NCBI GenBank assembly: GCA_947179485.1
Contig: OX359245.1
Coordinates: 38,365,067 to 38,429,066 of the forward strand
Direction: 5' to 3'
DNA from: Allacma fusca
Lineage: Eukaryota > Arthropoda > Collembola > Symphypleona > Sminthuridae
DNA: 64,000 nucleotides
Position numbers and translations under genes: made by a program. Within the stretch, counting starts at the first letter, position 1. The number at the start of each line of letters is the position of its first letter. Shown here one piece after another: positions 11,640 to 24,200 of this stretch. The notes below the pieces were generated by a model. The model searched no databases. It was not told the origin of the DNA and saw only the letters and a program-made list of their open reading frames with translations.

Positions 11640-12630
11640 TCCGTTAATATTGCAATCAAACATTAGCTATCGAAGCAATATTTGTTGAAGGTAGCGCTCA
11701 GTTCTATGTCAAACATAAATCAAGCTTACGTCCAAATAGTAGCACAACAAGTAAATAATTTGGGAATTTAAAATTAAAATTAAATTAATTTGATATAATT
11801 GCGTAAAATTACACAAATCACTCGTTCGTGTGAAACATTTGAATTGACGTTGGAGAACGAATGCTGTAGAAAATTGCTAACCCAAGCCTATCCAACTGCC
11901 CTTAATTATGGTTGTACAAATAAATCTTTTGTGAGCAATTTAACCTTGAATAGAAAGTGATGTGGTTGTTAATATTAGCAGAAATGATGCAACAGGTCAC
12001 AAAATGAATTCAAAAATAATTACTAGGCAATACATCCTTTTACATTCGTGTTGCCCACAATATACATATCTACATATGTTAATTTTTGAACATATATAAC
12101 TAGCAATATCAGAAAGGAGCACGTCACAATAAGTAATTATAAATTATGCTAGGTTATTGGTGCTGTGGCCAAATGTGTACCATGAATGAATACCACATTT
12201 ATATTCTATATACATATATAAACCCAGAAAGAAAATCTTTTTCTGATTTCCTTTGTAGATAAATATTTACCATTTGAATTTTAATCAATTGAAGCCAAGT
12301 TGAATGTAAAAAGTTGTGTTTGACACGTATGATTTAATTTTGTAAAATAAATAAGCATTCATTGTAATAAATAATCATAGACAAATGCAGCCGTATGTAC
12401 TCCATAAACGAATACATTTAGTAACATTTAGTAAATACAAACAAGTAAAATATTTTTGATACACAAAAAGGTTTCCTCAAAATTATTTGAACATCAAAAT
12501 TAGCTCAGATTCCGTGTAGGAGATTCAATGTGCAGACCTGAGGAGAAAACCCACCACTTGAATGGATTTTAAGGCCAAATGTATCAAAGTGAGTATTTCA
12601 TAAAATCAAATTTCATCATCCTGAGTTCCT
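11640..12630. other. Intergenic between gene C and CR2
   Basis: AT-rich, no gene seen. It must hold the promoter of gene C (minus strand, just right of 11633) and the CR2 3' UTR. Confidence 0.4.
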
Positions 12631-12635
12631 TCAAA

Positions 12636-14035
12636 CTAAGCTAGAACAAGAAGATTGACGACATTTTCCGTAACAGTTGCAAGCATCGTCAAGACTAGCC
12701 CACTATCAGCATAATATAATGCCCCCACGTTTATTCGTATTGGGGTAAGGGATGCGAATGCTTTCCGAAGATACGCGCTCCTCAACCGACCTTTCCATGA
12801 TCGAATCAGATTAGTTGAGACCTCATTGTACTTCCCGAGGAGAGAAAATACCACGACAGCGGCCATTAGGAATAGGAACGCAAAGCCCAGGAGTGTGATC
12901 GCAAAAAGTCCATCCATCCTAATAGCCCCATAAATAGAGAATACGGCCGTCACAGTGGACAGGAACTGGTAGCCTGGTAAGCTGAGGGAGCTGTAAAAAG
13001 GTAGCGACCGTTTGAAAGCAACCTGGAGCAGCCTGTACTCCTGCAAAATTTCCATTTCCGAGCGGAGGTAGCTTTTTGTCTTGTACATTTTCCTCCCGGG
13101 ACTATGTTAACATTGACAAAAAAATCCCTTAAAAGTTTAAGTACCATCTTGTCTATAGGTAGAAATTTGTTACAAGTTTTAAAAGGGAAACGGACCAACA
13201 AGAAAAGAAAACTATGCAGAAGCGCTAAATATATTACCTCATCTCCAGCAAAATTTCATACCCTACAAAAAGTATAGGAACGACGGGCAAGCCAAAAACA
13301 AAAATAACATCGCAAGCAGTCCACACAATGTAGCCTGTGTAGCACATTTGAAGAAGGTACATTCCGATGTGTAGTTCCTTTGGATTTTCCGCCAATGACG
13401 TTATAAACATGGGGCATTCAGGGAAAAAGAATGGCATTGATGTAAACAAAACCACGCAGAGCGTAGCACCGTAGTACAGCACTGAACCAAACATGGTTGG
13501 TAAGTCTTGAAAAATAAAGAGTATTTTTTTCTTTGGCGGGCCGCTTTTCATGTAGCTTTCTGCAATACAAAATGACCTTGTTGTGGGTACTACATCAATG
13601 GGCTCGACATTCAGGTACATATGTATATATTATATAAGTAATTAATTATATATAAATTAAACAAATTATACCTGCAAACTTGGCAATAATAATATTAAAA
13701 GTACCCACAATTGTGGGCAAATCCTGGTAAGAGAGCAAGAGTTTAATTTGGAAGCACAGAATCAAGCATATTACTGCACATCCAAAACTCAGAAAAGGGA
13801 GCATTTGTAAAGCGAAGGGGTCCTGCCTTTTAGTGTATTCCACCAAACGGGATCCAGTGTAACCAATCACAAAGAGTAGATTTAAAATGTTTAAAATCCA
13901 GAAACACTTTCTCCAAGCAGACTCTGTACAGTAAAAACATTTTCTTTTAAAATCCCATTCATAAGGAAGGCACTTAAAAAATTCTCCCCAAATGAAGCCC
14001 TTGTACATGTATCGCTCTGCCTGGGGCGAAAGCAT
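12636..14035 (-). CDS. CR2: seven-helix chemoreceptor-like protein, 383 aa
   Basis: Exons 14035-13672 (364 nt), 13559-13238 (322 nt) and 13101-12636 (466 nt), phases 1 and 2, GT-AG. The intron 1 acceptor is a strong TTGTATTGCAG. The N-terminal part carries YMYKGFIWG and PYEWDFKRK, then two helices; exon 2 adds two more; exon 3 adds three, including a very hydrophobic stretch of about 25 residues, and ends in NLLVLA. The residues just before the stop (YYADSGLVLT) occupy the place where insect gustatory receptors have TYhhhhhQF, which is absent. It sits about 1 kb upstream of secreted gene C on the same strand. Exon lengths equal those of CR3 and CR4, but the protein is clearly more divergent than those two are from each other. 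Likely a plasma-membrane chemoreceptor; ligand unknown. Confidence 0.8.
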
Positions 14036-14898
14036 AATCTTTGAATGTAGCGTTGTTTGATGTAATAAAATATTTGTAGAAATTCGTCTCGAACGTTTCT
14101 ATAAAAAGGAGTCTTTTAAGAATGAATATATTATTGTTTTGTTTTAGATCCACAAGCGATGGAAATTCAAGCTGACCCAAATTTTTAATGTTTCATTATA
14201 GTTAGCAATAATTATTACTACACACACGTCAGGAAATTATTCTCATTTGGTAGTACTACTTACAGTTATAATTATTGATCATTATAGTACACGCGCGTAG
14301 AAAGGTTTTCAAGACAGCTATTGAAGCCGTCATTACAGCTATTATTGAGATTTATGTTTACGAGTAATATATAATTTTAGGAACCTGAAAATTATGCTCT
14401 GACAGTAAGATTTTTTGCCACTCCTTATTTACAAAGCAATAAAGCCATCCGCACATGCGGATGGTAACACGAATGAATGCTCTCCTGCAGAGCTCATTGG
14501 CTCCCCAGCATATCTCATGTAATGGGACGGAGCGCAGTTTCAATTTGCACGACCACTACAACCTTCTTTGAATTAGTGGTATAGATGATATATATGTGTA
14601 ATATATATGTTATGTAATATCTACCTGAAATAAAAGTATCAGTCCTAGTTACGTCAGTTCCATTAAATTCGTTGTTAATGAGCAAAATAAAGTAGTGCGT
14701 TTGGAGCTGTACCTCATTTTTAGTATTCTTGAGTTATTAAGTAAATCATAATTACGCATTATATGCTTTTAATGTCAAATTGATTGTCACTTGAGGTGAA
14801 AACGAGGTCAGCGTCCTGAATCTTTTACATAAGATTTATTCTGCCACCACACAATAATGGATAGACACGGGGCACTTAAATCATTACACACTTCGCTT

Positions 14899-15103
14899 AC
14901 CCGGGATAGGCAACTATATTAGTAACCATAGGTTAGTAAGCTATATTACATTAAAAATAAAATGTGAAGAAATTAATGGAGAGAGAGGGGGAACTTAAAT
15001 TGTTTATTACATACTTGGAATTCGCAATAGTTGATTTACATTTCATCTAATGTAATACAGTTTACTATCCTACGGTTACTAATATAGTTTACCTATACCG
15101 AGT
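14899..15103. mobile_element. MITE-like element with about 50-bp terminal inverted repeats
   Basis: The left arm (14899-14952) and right arm (15049-15103) are near-perfect inverted repeats. Both contain ATATTAGTAACC and a TTACATT inner end, and both have a CCGG motif near the outer edge. The loop of about 100 bp is non-coding. This is typical of a small non-autonomous DNA transposon. No clear target duplication was found. Confidence 0.7.
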
Positions 15104-15213
15104 AACACAGTACCCGGTCACAATGCCCAGATGGGATTCTGACTGCAAGAAATAGAAAGAAACTTATGTTTACGCAAATATAGATTGTATTAGGTCAAAA
15201 TTGGGTTATATAT

Positions 15214-15842
15214 ACTACGATATCCGCCCCCAAAATCGAATGTTCCGAATAACGATAACCGTCCCCAAATTACGATAACTGTCCCCGAAGCCCTTTCTAA
15301 ATTTCTCGCATTCCTGTACCATAAATATAGTTGGTATTAATTATTTTGAAACTGGTGCTGGCTGCGATCATATCCGTGGTATTTTTTCAATCCACCGAGA
15401 ATATACTTGCTATTAATTTTTTTGAATCAACATGACCTTGAGCCGACATAGCCCAAAATACTTTCTGCAGTATCCGCCCACATCAAAGCAATTCGGAGTA
15501 CTTGGCACGTAGTGCCAAGTTAATACATAATTTGACTTATCAATCCACAACTTGTTAATTAGTGCACCATCTGGTCCTCCCAGGTGTTGATTCTGTGTGG
15601 TCGTCGTTTCGGACAGTGAAGGTTAAATTAGTTTAGGCTGTAAAGTGGTGCCGTGACTACGATGGCCCCGCAGGGACCTTCGTAGTCACGTTGGCACACC
15701 TTTACGGCTCTAAACTAACCTTACCTGAACGTCCGAAACGACGGGTTAGGTTTTCAATTCGACTGCTGCGTTACTCTCGTAACTTGTAATTCGGGGACGG
15801 TTGCCTTAATTCGGAACATTCGATTTTGGGTTTTATCGTAGT
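15214..15842. mobile_element. Fold-back DNA element, about 629 bp, with nested inner palindrome
   Basis: The outer inverted repeats begin ACTACGAT and share CCCAAAATCGAATGTTCCGA (left 15214-15275, right 15788-15842, reverse complement). A second, nested inverted pair lies inside: 15602-15665 against 15677-15743, both containing CGTCGTTTCGGAC at the outer end and GACTACGA at the inner end, with a loop of only about 11 bp. Short GC-rich words such as CCGTCCCC recur in the subterminal parts. A further small hairpin (CTTGGCAC/GTGCCAAG) is at about 15501-15519. Non-coding. Confidence 0.75.
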
Positions 15843-15898
15843 TCCCCCGAAAATTGAACAACCATTAAGGTCGAAAAGAAATTCTAAGTAGCCAATAC

Positions 15899-16200
15899 CC
15901 GTCCGGGATTGAGACAGAGTGGGATTGACGAAAATATGTAGTAAACTGAGTGGGATTGATGATCAGAAATTACACCACCTTAATCTTATTAATAAAACTG
16001 AATTAATTAGAGGCGCTTTTAAAATTTGACGCGGTATATATGCATGCGCGCGCAGCGCGTGAGATTGAGTGGGATTGACCATTAGGAGTCTGTATGTGTG
16101 TGCATCAGAGGGATTGGGAGTTTTCTATATGGTACATAGAGTGATTGGGATGGAGTGTGTAATGAGGTATCCAGATTGAATGGGGATTGGGAGTGTAAGA
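15899..16200. repeat. Degenerate GAGTGGGATTGA word array
   Basis: The word GAGTGGGATTGA and variants (GGGATTGAG, GATTGGGAG) recur irregularly over about 300 bp. It resembles the interior of the hAT-like word elements described elsewhere in the window, but no terminal repeats were identified. Confidence 0.5.
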
Positions 16201-16209
16201 AGAGGGGTT

Positions 16210-16860
16210 TCCCTAACAATCAATACGCCACTCATATATTTATATATTCTTTTAACTGAACACATCATGTCTCCAAATCCAAACACCTTCATTTGTACAC
16301 CAAAATATGTAGTGGAAAGGACCTGAAATCACTCAACCGTCAGGCTGGATAATATTGTTATTTTCTAAACCCAGCAGGCTTTACGCAGAGAGACGCAAGT
16401 TTGAATGAAATCACATTACTGAGTTGTCAAAAACCCGGTAACACCCGAGAGGTTTGGACAATTAACATCATCTATAAACTAGTAAAAGCCCTGTGCTTCA
16501 CAGGTACAATTACTTAAAGAGGTGGTAGTGTGATTGTAGAAATTAAAACCCAAACGGCTTACGAATCAAACCCTGTCGTAGAGACTTGTTGTATGCCTAA
16601 ATCGTGCGTGCTTATATTAAGAGTAGCGCTTTAAATAAACGGATATGTAGTGCTCTTTAATAATAAGTGCTTGGCATGCCACCTTTCGGGCGTTGTGTGA
16701 GGCCGTTGAACTATGAACTCGCGGAACTTGAAATAAACGGACACAAAGTTCTCTTTAATAATAAGGATTCTTCTATTTACGCCTGAAGACTATTTGTACT
16801 AAGGAGGTATGCATAAATAATGTTTCAGTTTTTCGAAATTTTTGAACCATACCCCCTGTA
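16210..16860. other. Intergenic, no gene; possible old repeat
   Basis: No coding potential recognised. A segment with AAAACCCGGTAACACCCGAG (near 16430) resembles short stretches near 28060 and 28190 (GGGTAAC...CCGAAACGGTTG), hinting at a dispersed repeat of unknown class. Confidence 0.3.
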
Positions 16861-17493
16861 ATCATTCTGGGTCCAGAACAGTCCGTAAATCGTAATTACA
16901 AAAGTCAGTCAATTTTGGTATGTGTTGTCATTGACTAGTGTAGTCTAGAAATCTCAGTTTGTCACAGAAGTTAATATTCCCCACGCTAGGCATAAAGGAA
17001 CTTTTTTAGTGAAAGCTATAAATTGTAATAAATGAAAGGCAAGGAATTTGGAATAAAATTTCTCAAAACCTATGGTAATTTCCCTTGCACATATCCGAAA
17101 TTGAATTCTTGTCGTGGGTTAAACCACAGAAAATAAATTACAAATATTCGTGACTCCCTGGAAAATTCGATCATATTATGGAAAACAACAATTTATAGCC
17201 CGGAGTCTTGTGTGTGACCACGCAAATGAACAATAAATGATTTTATACACGCAAATATAAGAAATTTTTAATTTCATTGTCATATCTGAAGCCAAACGCA
17301 AACCATTCAAGATTAATAATAAATGATGCGCCACAAAAATGTTTGATACTACCAAGGTTACATATCTACTTTTATGCTAAAAAAATAACACTGAAACCAA
17401 AAATGAATTACATGACCTTTTCATTCACAGACAACCAGCGCATGCATTCAATTTTGGCACAGAAACAGTATTTTTTTAAAAAATCCCATAAAA

Positions 17494-18913
17494 TTAAGCC
17501 AGCACAAGAAGGGTGACTACATTTTCCATAACAGTTGCAAGTATTGTCAACACAAGCCCACTATCAGCATAATAAAGCTCACCCACGTTTATCCTAATTG
17601 GTGTCAGAGACAGGAATGCCTTTCCAAAGTACATGCTCCGTAGTCGGCCTTGCCAGTACTGAATTAAATTGGTTGACACATCATTGTACTTTCCCATGAG
17701 AGAAAATACAACGATAGCAGCCATGAGAAATAGAAACGCAAAGACGAGAAGCATTACAGACAGCATCCCTTCCATTCTAATTGCACCGTAAATACAGAAG
17801 ATAGCCGCAACAGTGGACAGAAACTGGTAAGCTGGAATATTGATTGAGCTGTAAAATGGTAGGGAGTGTTTGAATGAAATTTGAAGCTGTCGGTATCGCA
17901 TGAAAATTTCCGCTTCTGTCCGAAGGATGCTGTTTGTTTTGTATATTTTCCTGTTCGAACTGTTCCAACATTCACAAAAAAGACGAATTAAAATATCTCC
18001 AAAATTTATTTAAAATGGGATGTTTGCATTTTCTATTCCTAATATACATAAATCGGGCAAGCAAAAATTGGGAAAACAACCAATAAGGATAGAAACGTTT
18101 CAGAAACGTGGAACTTTACCTCATTTCAAGCAACATTGCATATCCTGCAAAAAGTATGAGGACTATGGGAAATCCCATTGCCATAGTTACAGCAACGCAT
18201 ACCCCCATTACATAACCGACGTGTAGCATTTGAAGAAAGTACAGTACAAAATGTAACTCCTTTGGATTTTCCGCCAGAGCAGTAACATAAATTGGACATT
18301 CAGGTAAAATATATGCCATTGAGCTAAAAAGGATCACACAGAGTATTCCACCGTGGTATATCACGGAAAAAAATAAAGTTGGGAAGTCATTAAAAATAAA
18401 TAAAAATTTGTGTAAGTGTAAATTCTCCTTCAGATAGGCTTCTGTAAAAGATTGTTGAAGGAATAAACTAAAATCAGATATATTTGGGCAAAATAATTAT
18501 GCAGATGCAAAAAATATTTCTGTTTTAAAAATCAGAAAATTCTTATTACCTTTTATTTCATCCACAAGAGAGTCAAGCCCACGAATGATTGGGGGCAAGT
18601 CCCTGTATGAAAACAAGAGTGTTAATTGGAAACATAAAATCATGGAAATTGTTGCAATTCCGAAGCCCAGAAAGGGCACCATCTCCAAAGCGTGTGGGTC
18701 TTGTCTTTGAAAATATTCCATCAAATAGAAGGTTATGTAAAATATAACAAACACGAGATTACAAATACAGAAATACCAGAGACACTTTCTATGAAAGGAT
18801 TTCGTACTGTAAAAATACTTTCTCTTGGGATCCCATTCATAAGGCATGCAGAGCAAATAGTGTCCCCATATGAAACCTTTGTACATGTACCGTCTTGCCT
18901 GGGATGAAATCAT
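17494..18913 (-). CDS. CR3: seven-helix chemoreceptor-like protein, 383 aa
   Basis: Exons 18913-18550, 18441-18120 and 17959-17494: 364, 322 and 466 nt, phases 1 and 2, intact with no stops or frameshifts. The start is the MISSQ methionine, aligned with CR2 and CR4; in-frame ATGs further upstream are judged to be in the 5' UTR. It has the same features as CR2: YMYKGFIWG near the N-terminus, PYEWD, seven hydrophobic segments, and a YYADSGLVLT region before the terminal LLVLA. It is very similar to CR4 and arose with it in the segmental duplication. Because both copies stay open along the whole length, both are probably functional; whether they differ in ligand or expression cannot be seen. Confidence 0.8.
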
Positions 18914-20460
18914 CTTGCTTTTATGATACGCTAAAATGGTGGTAGAAATTTCAAACCTCCGACACTTGCAAACGCGTGTTCCCAGGTCTACAGAAGAGAG
19001 GGAAATCAAAGTGACCCAAATTATAAATTCGATTTTAATTAGTAAGAAAGTGCTCTTTAAAAATAAAGGATTTCTGATAGCATATGGGATTTTGGTAGTA
19101 CTTATAATAATATTGACTGAACAATAATTACTGGTGTGTAATTAAGCGTATGTAATTACTAGCAACGGCTAATCAAAAATTAATGCACTTGTCGATCCAG
19201 CTAATAATGTTAGCATTCAGAGTATTCGAACATGAACGTTTATCAGGTAGAAAAGTAACCCATTGTTTTGTTTTTAGGCAATAAGAATAAATAATTACAC
19301 AGTAAATCCCCAAATAGTAAGCTCTGAAGTCTGTACTTAAACCGTAAGTACTAATTAAGCCTTTAATGTCAAATAATTGATTGGCACTTTTGCCACAAAA
19401 AAGTGTTAGCATTCTATTTCTCTGCACCTTTATTTTACCTTAAATTTATTCTTCCCGCACACATTATTGAGAACATCCCGGGGGCGATTAAAATAAATTG
19501 CTTAGAGTTTGGAGGTAATTTCATGGTGTCTTGTTTCTCTCCTACAGACATTGGTTTGGTCGGTACTACTGGACTATTTAAATTCATGTTTGTACTAATT
19601 CGATTTTATAGATATACTATTCTCCATCAAAGAAAATACAGTAATAAATTATAGATTTAAGTAGATATATATATATTTATAAATAATGTGGGGTTTACAC
19701 TCCGATCTACACGAGGGCCTTACAAAATTTTCGATACCTTCTTTATTCTTATAAATTTCTACAATAAATTATATATTTATGCTTTTTACATTTTTTATCA
19801 CTTACATCAACCTCTCAGGGAAATGATACTACTGGGAAGAATTTACTGGGAAGGCTTAAGCGCCCAAGACGTGAGGCTGAGGCTCACTGATGGTTTTCTT
19901 TTTCTTTACTTTTGGCCATTTAATGAAGCTGGTGAAACTTCGAATTTCCCACTTTAAGCATATCTGTAGCCTACAGTAATGTAATTTAAAATTTTGCCAC
20001 GACTGTTAACAAATTCTCAAAAACGAGTACAAAAATTCCATAAAGGAAAAAAAACAAGTTAAGGCTTCCTGCGAGAACATCAAAATTTGGCCCCGTGGAC
20101 AATTGCCCATGGGTCAGGACTTGTAATTACTACAGGGGTAATACATTTTCTGTAAAAATAAAAATATAAGTAATAAACCTTTAAATTAGAGCATTCGCAC
20201 CGAACCTTACACTTGTTGTACTCTGAGTTGTGTATTAAAACCTTTTGTATAGAAATATATGCACAATCAAACGGGCGAGAAAATACAATAATTAATATTA
20301 TTACGCTTTATAATAATTACCACGAATTTTAAGCAATAATAATGTTTTTATTCTTTCTTCAAAATTAAGGATTTTCACATAAATTCAAGGCATTTTAATT
20401 GAATTTGGAACCATCGGGATTTTCGTCATCTTATATTGCTCGAGACAACACGGACATATT

Positions 20461-21142
20461 CTATGACACTTTATCCTCCCATTGCTTGAAACATGTCTGG
20501 ATAAAATAGACCAGTTTTTGTGGTTACATATGTGATTATGCGTATAATTTAACTCTGATATCTCCATCTTTACATACTTGTAATACTTACAAGTTCCACG
20601 GTTTTGTCCGAGAAAGTCGCTAGAGTCAGTGCAGCGTCGAGATTTAATAAGAAAACATCATTGGTCCCTGGAAATAAGAAATCATGGGGATATTTTAATC
20701 GAAAGTAAATGATTAATTTAGCATTAAATCTAACAACCAGCTCTTTTTATGCTCAAACATTTCCTATATCATTTCTGATAGCGTTATGACTTTTGTGTAA
20801 CTGGACTACTAATATACGGTGGCTGTTGCCAAAAAAACTCCATAAATACCAACCTGTACCCGCAGTATTAAATTTTATGAACCAGATTTTACCTAAAGCC
20901 GCAATGCTTGAACCTTTGTAAACATTATTCACAAAAATTTTGAAAGGTAGTGGTGGGTCATCAAATCTCACATCCCTTCGTGCCATGAGCTTTCGGCAAT
21001 TTTCCAGCAGCAAATTTCTAGAAGACGCGGATGCAAATCTGGGAATGATGTTATTGAAAACCAATTCGAAATCACAGTCCGGTTTGGAAAATTCTGTATC
21101 AGGGTTGAAACGACTGGAAGCAATTAAGCGGCACATAAGATC
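20461..21142 (-). pseudogene. Secreted Cys-rich gene A, 3' fragment (5' exons missing)
   Basis: Three exons, 21142-20893, 20667-20591 and 20496-20461, match the last three exons of gene B in length (250, 77, 36 nt), phase and sequence, and remain open. The four upstream exons of gene B, including the signal peptide, have no counterpart: homology stops at about 21297, just after the splice donor and a few bases of the preceding exon. Without a start codon or signal sequence this is most simply a truncated duplicate. The still-open frames mean either recent loss or capture of a new 5' end from the unrelated sequence at 21.3 kb and beyond, which I cannot identify. Confidence 0.7.
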
Positions 21143-21299
21143 CTGATAAATAGAAATCCAAAATATTTAAATCAAGCTCAAAATTATTATAATACAAAGC
21201 TTGTACGAAATGATTGGTACTTTCCGCATGGCTAAACTCATGATTCATATGTTATGATTAGATATATAACTTTTAATTTGTAACGTACTGCACGATCTT

Positions 21300-24200
21300 T
21301 CTAAATACCAGTTTATGCTATGTGTCCGTACGATAACCAAGAGGTCAACTCCTCTCTTTGTGCAAAATTTAGAACATGAGCCATGGTAATTTTTGTGTTC
21401 ATGCTAAGACATTATAGTGAGTTTCAATGGAACGGTTACCATGTCCTGTGCTAAGTCTTGTCTTTGTATTTAAGCTTTGTGCGTTATTTGTTGTGATTCT
21501 AATTTGCAGTAGTTAAACTTATATTAATAGTTACTGCAGCTCTAATCATTCCAGACTCAATCTCTAATTATTTCGGTTCTTTAATCCTCCGTTCAGGTTT
21601 AAACGTCTAAATTAATCCTACAAGTACAACGAAAGATGTTTGTATATGTTACCTAGGGTGTGGGATATCGTTCCGTGCTCAGGCAACCTCAGTGAAGATA
21701 AACGCTCCGTTCTATAATCAGCAACTGAGTCAGCTGAAGAGCTAATACCGCGGCGAAAGCGAAAACAGGGTGAGGATATTGTTTCAGACAGTCATATTGT
21801 TGCCGTTTTAATTCTGGACGAGTTTGGCGCCATAACAGGAACAGGGACAAAAAGGATTAGATGGTGGCGTTCAAGAATGAATGTATGGTTTTATTTGTTA
21901 TTCATTAGGAGGATGTCCTTGAAGTTCTAAAAATTGTATAACCCCACATCAGGCTGTCAGCATGTGAATGATGTTGTTTGTTTGAAGGTATTGCAATACA
22001 CAACATTCACAAAGCCAACAAAATAATGAAAGCAACTACTTTAAGAAACGTTGTGTGGCAACATTATTGTGTCGTTTCTGGGGAAAAATAACTCGAATTA
22101 AATGTGATCATGGAATACATTAACGCATCAAATATTCGTACACCTGTGAAATCGTGTTTCCATGCATAGATAAAAATAACCATAATATTTTTGTACGTAG
22201 AGGTCAAGCTGTTCCAACGTCAGGGTCACGGGTACAGGGACAAGTATTCGGACGTCCTGTACTACAATGTACCGTGAAGAAGATAAAAAAGCGTCGATTG
22301 GCTGCTGACCTTTCACCTTGATGACCTCTGACACGGGACTGACATACATGACATAATGGATTAAAGTCAATGCCAAACTAAGTACTGCTTATATAAAACT
22401 AAGTTTTAGGCTTGTCTGAAAGAGTTATAAATTGACGGAGTTACCTATTCTATATTACTCCATCCTCTTCATACGGGTTTCCATCTATGCTGACCTGCAC
22501 ACACGCGAGCAATGTGGTTGAAGAAGTCCACTTGTTTATATCAGTATTATCTTAACGCGTCGTAGTTTACGAACCAACTGAATACACTTGTTGAATTACA
22601 CCTGCTACTACGGCTCGTACCAAAAGAATAGTTAGAAAAGCGCTGAGGAAACATGGAACACCTGCTACTACCGGTAAAAGAAAAAGCGTCGCAGGTGCGT
22701 CAAATAATGTTTCGAAAGACTGGTAAAAATCTCCACCTTAAGTTCCTAATATCCCTGTCATGTTGCAATTGCAAGGCAATTTTGTTTCCCGTGTTTTTTT
22801 TACTACAAATTATTTCCCCAAAAAAATAAAGGAAGGGCACGTTGCGCGTTTCCTTGCAGAGGTAAATCATGTGACAATAGCGTCAAGATCTCGTATCACG
22901 ATTCGTTCAACGTTAATAAGGCATTAATAAAAGTGATACAATCGCACACTTTAAAGGATATTTTGCAAAGATCTTAGGATCTAATAGGACGGTGGGAAAG
23001 ATCAACATAGCACCTGTTTATCAAAATACGTAAGCTCTTGAATGCAAATAATCTATCCGTAGGTTATATGCATATTTGGAACAAGTACTGTTTGCTTTTT
23101 GATTGACTTTAATCTAAACTCAGTACGTGTATTATTATGCAGTGCTCGTAACTGCTGTGTAGCAGTTGTCAGAATATGATGTCCGGAAGACATTGTGGGA
23201 AAGGAACTGTGACCCTTCCGGTGAGGGCAGAGTGTTGATATTCAAAGAGCGGATGCGTTCGCTTGCTTCCCGTAACACAAATCAGTAATTTTGGAAAGTC
23301 TTAATATGTGAATGGTTCTACTTATTTTTTTAAGGTAACAAACATTTGCAGTGAAGCTTTTGTCGAACTGTGCTTACTTGTAATTGGGTCTGTATGATTG
23401 TGCGATTGCAGATATAAAGATAAGGATAGTGTCCATCCAAAGGTTTAATTATTGGAACTCAAAGCAGCTGGATGGACGTAACGAGTTAAAAGGTTAGTCA
23501 CAAGAGCCGAAGTGTTGTTGGACAGGTAATGTTACTCATGTGTTTACGGAGACGGGCTCAGAATCTTTGTTCGATGCTGAATCAATTTTCGGATTTGTTG
23601 CCGTTATTTCTGAGATGAGGTACTAATTGAAAATAGATGTGAATGATGGGGTTACGTACTGAAAAGGGTATTTTTGTACATATAATTTCTAATTTGTATG
23701 CTTCTAATCGCTATAATTCTTCTAGCGGATTGGAGCTTGATGATTCTGGGAGCGAAGCCTTGTATTGACTCGTACATGCTACAGGGGAATGAAGATTATG
23801 GTAGTTGAAATAATACAAACTATATTTATTTCAAATCTACGTCATCCTCAGATTCCAAGACGACCTGTGTAGAGAATAGCAATGCAGGGAGTGATGGAGT
23901 GGTGGAATTTAATTTTCATGCAGACTAAGAAAATGTGTTAGACAATTAAAAGGTAACGCTGCAAAGTCAGTCATGTTTAGTCGGCGAGGACGGAATCCAT
24001 AAACCAACATTATTGACAAAATTGTATCCTGTTTCAATGGTCAAATCAAGACGACAAGCATCCTCGGCTTCTGAGAGTGAAGGTTACCTCACGGATTTCC
24101 ATACATATGCGGACGAGAGTGAGTTGGAGTTCCAAAACACAGACACGGTATGGGCCGTTCAGTGGAAGTCATCGTCACAAGGTGCATCCTACAATTTAGT

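Larger units (their letters stand above)
16864..21297. repeat. Segmental duplication, copy A
   Basis: About 4.43 kb matching 35158-39500 in the same orientation. The match runs from ATTCTGGGTCCAGAACAGTC at the left through CR3 and the intergenic sequence, and ends at TAACGTACTGCACGATC at the right. Similarity is high in exons, introns and spacers alike, with scattered substitutions and one indel of roughly 90 bp near 20100-20212 (extra in copy A). The right breakpoint falls a few bases inside an exon of the secreted gene. Confidence 0.9.
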
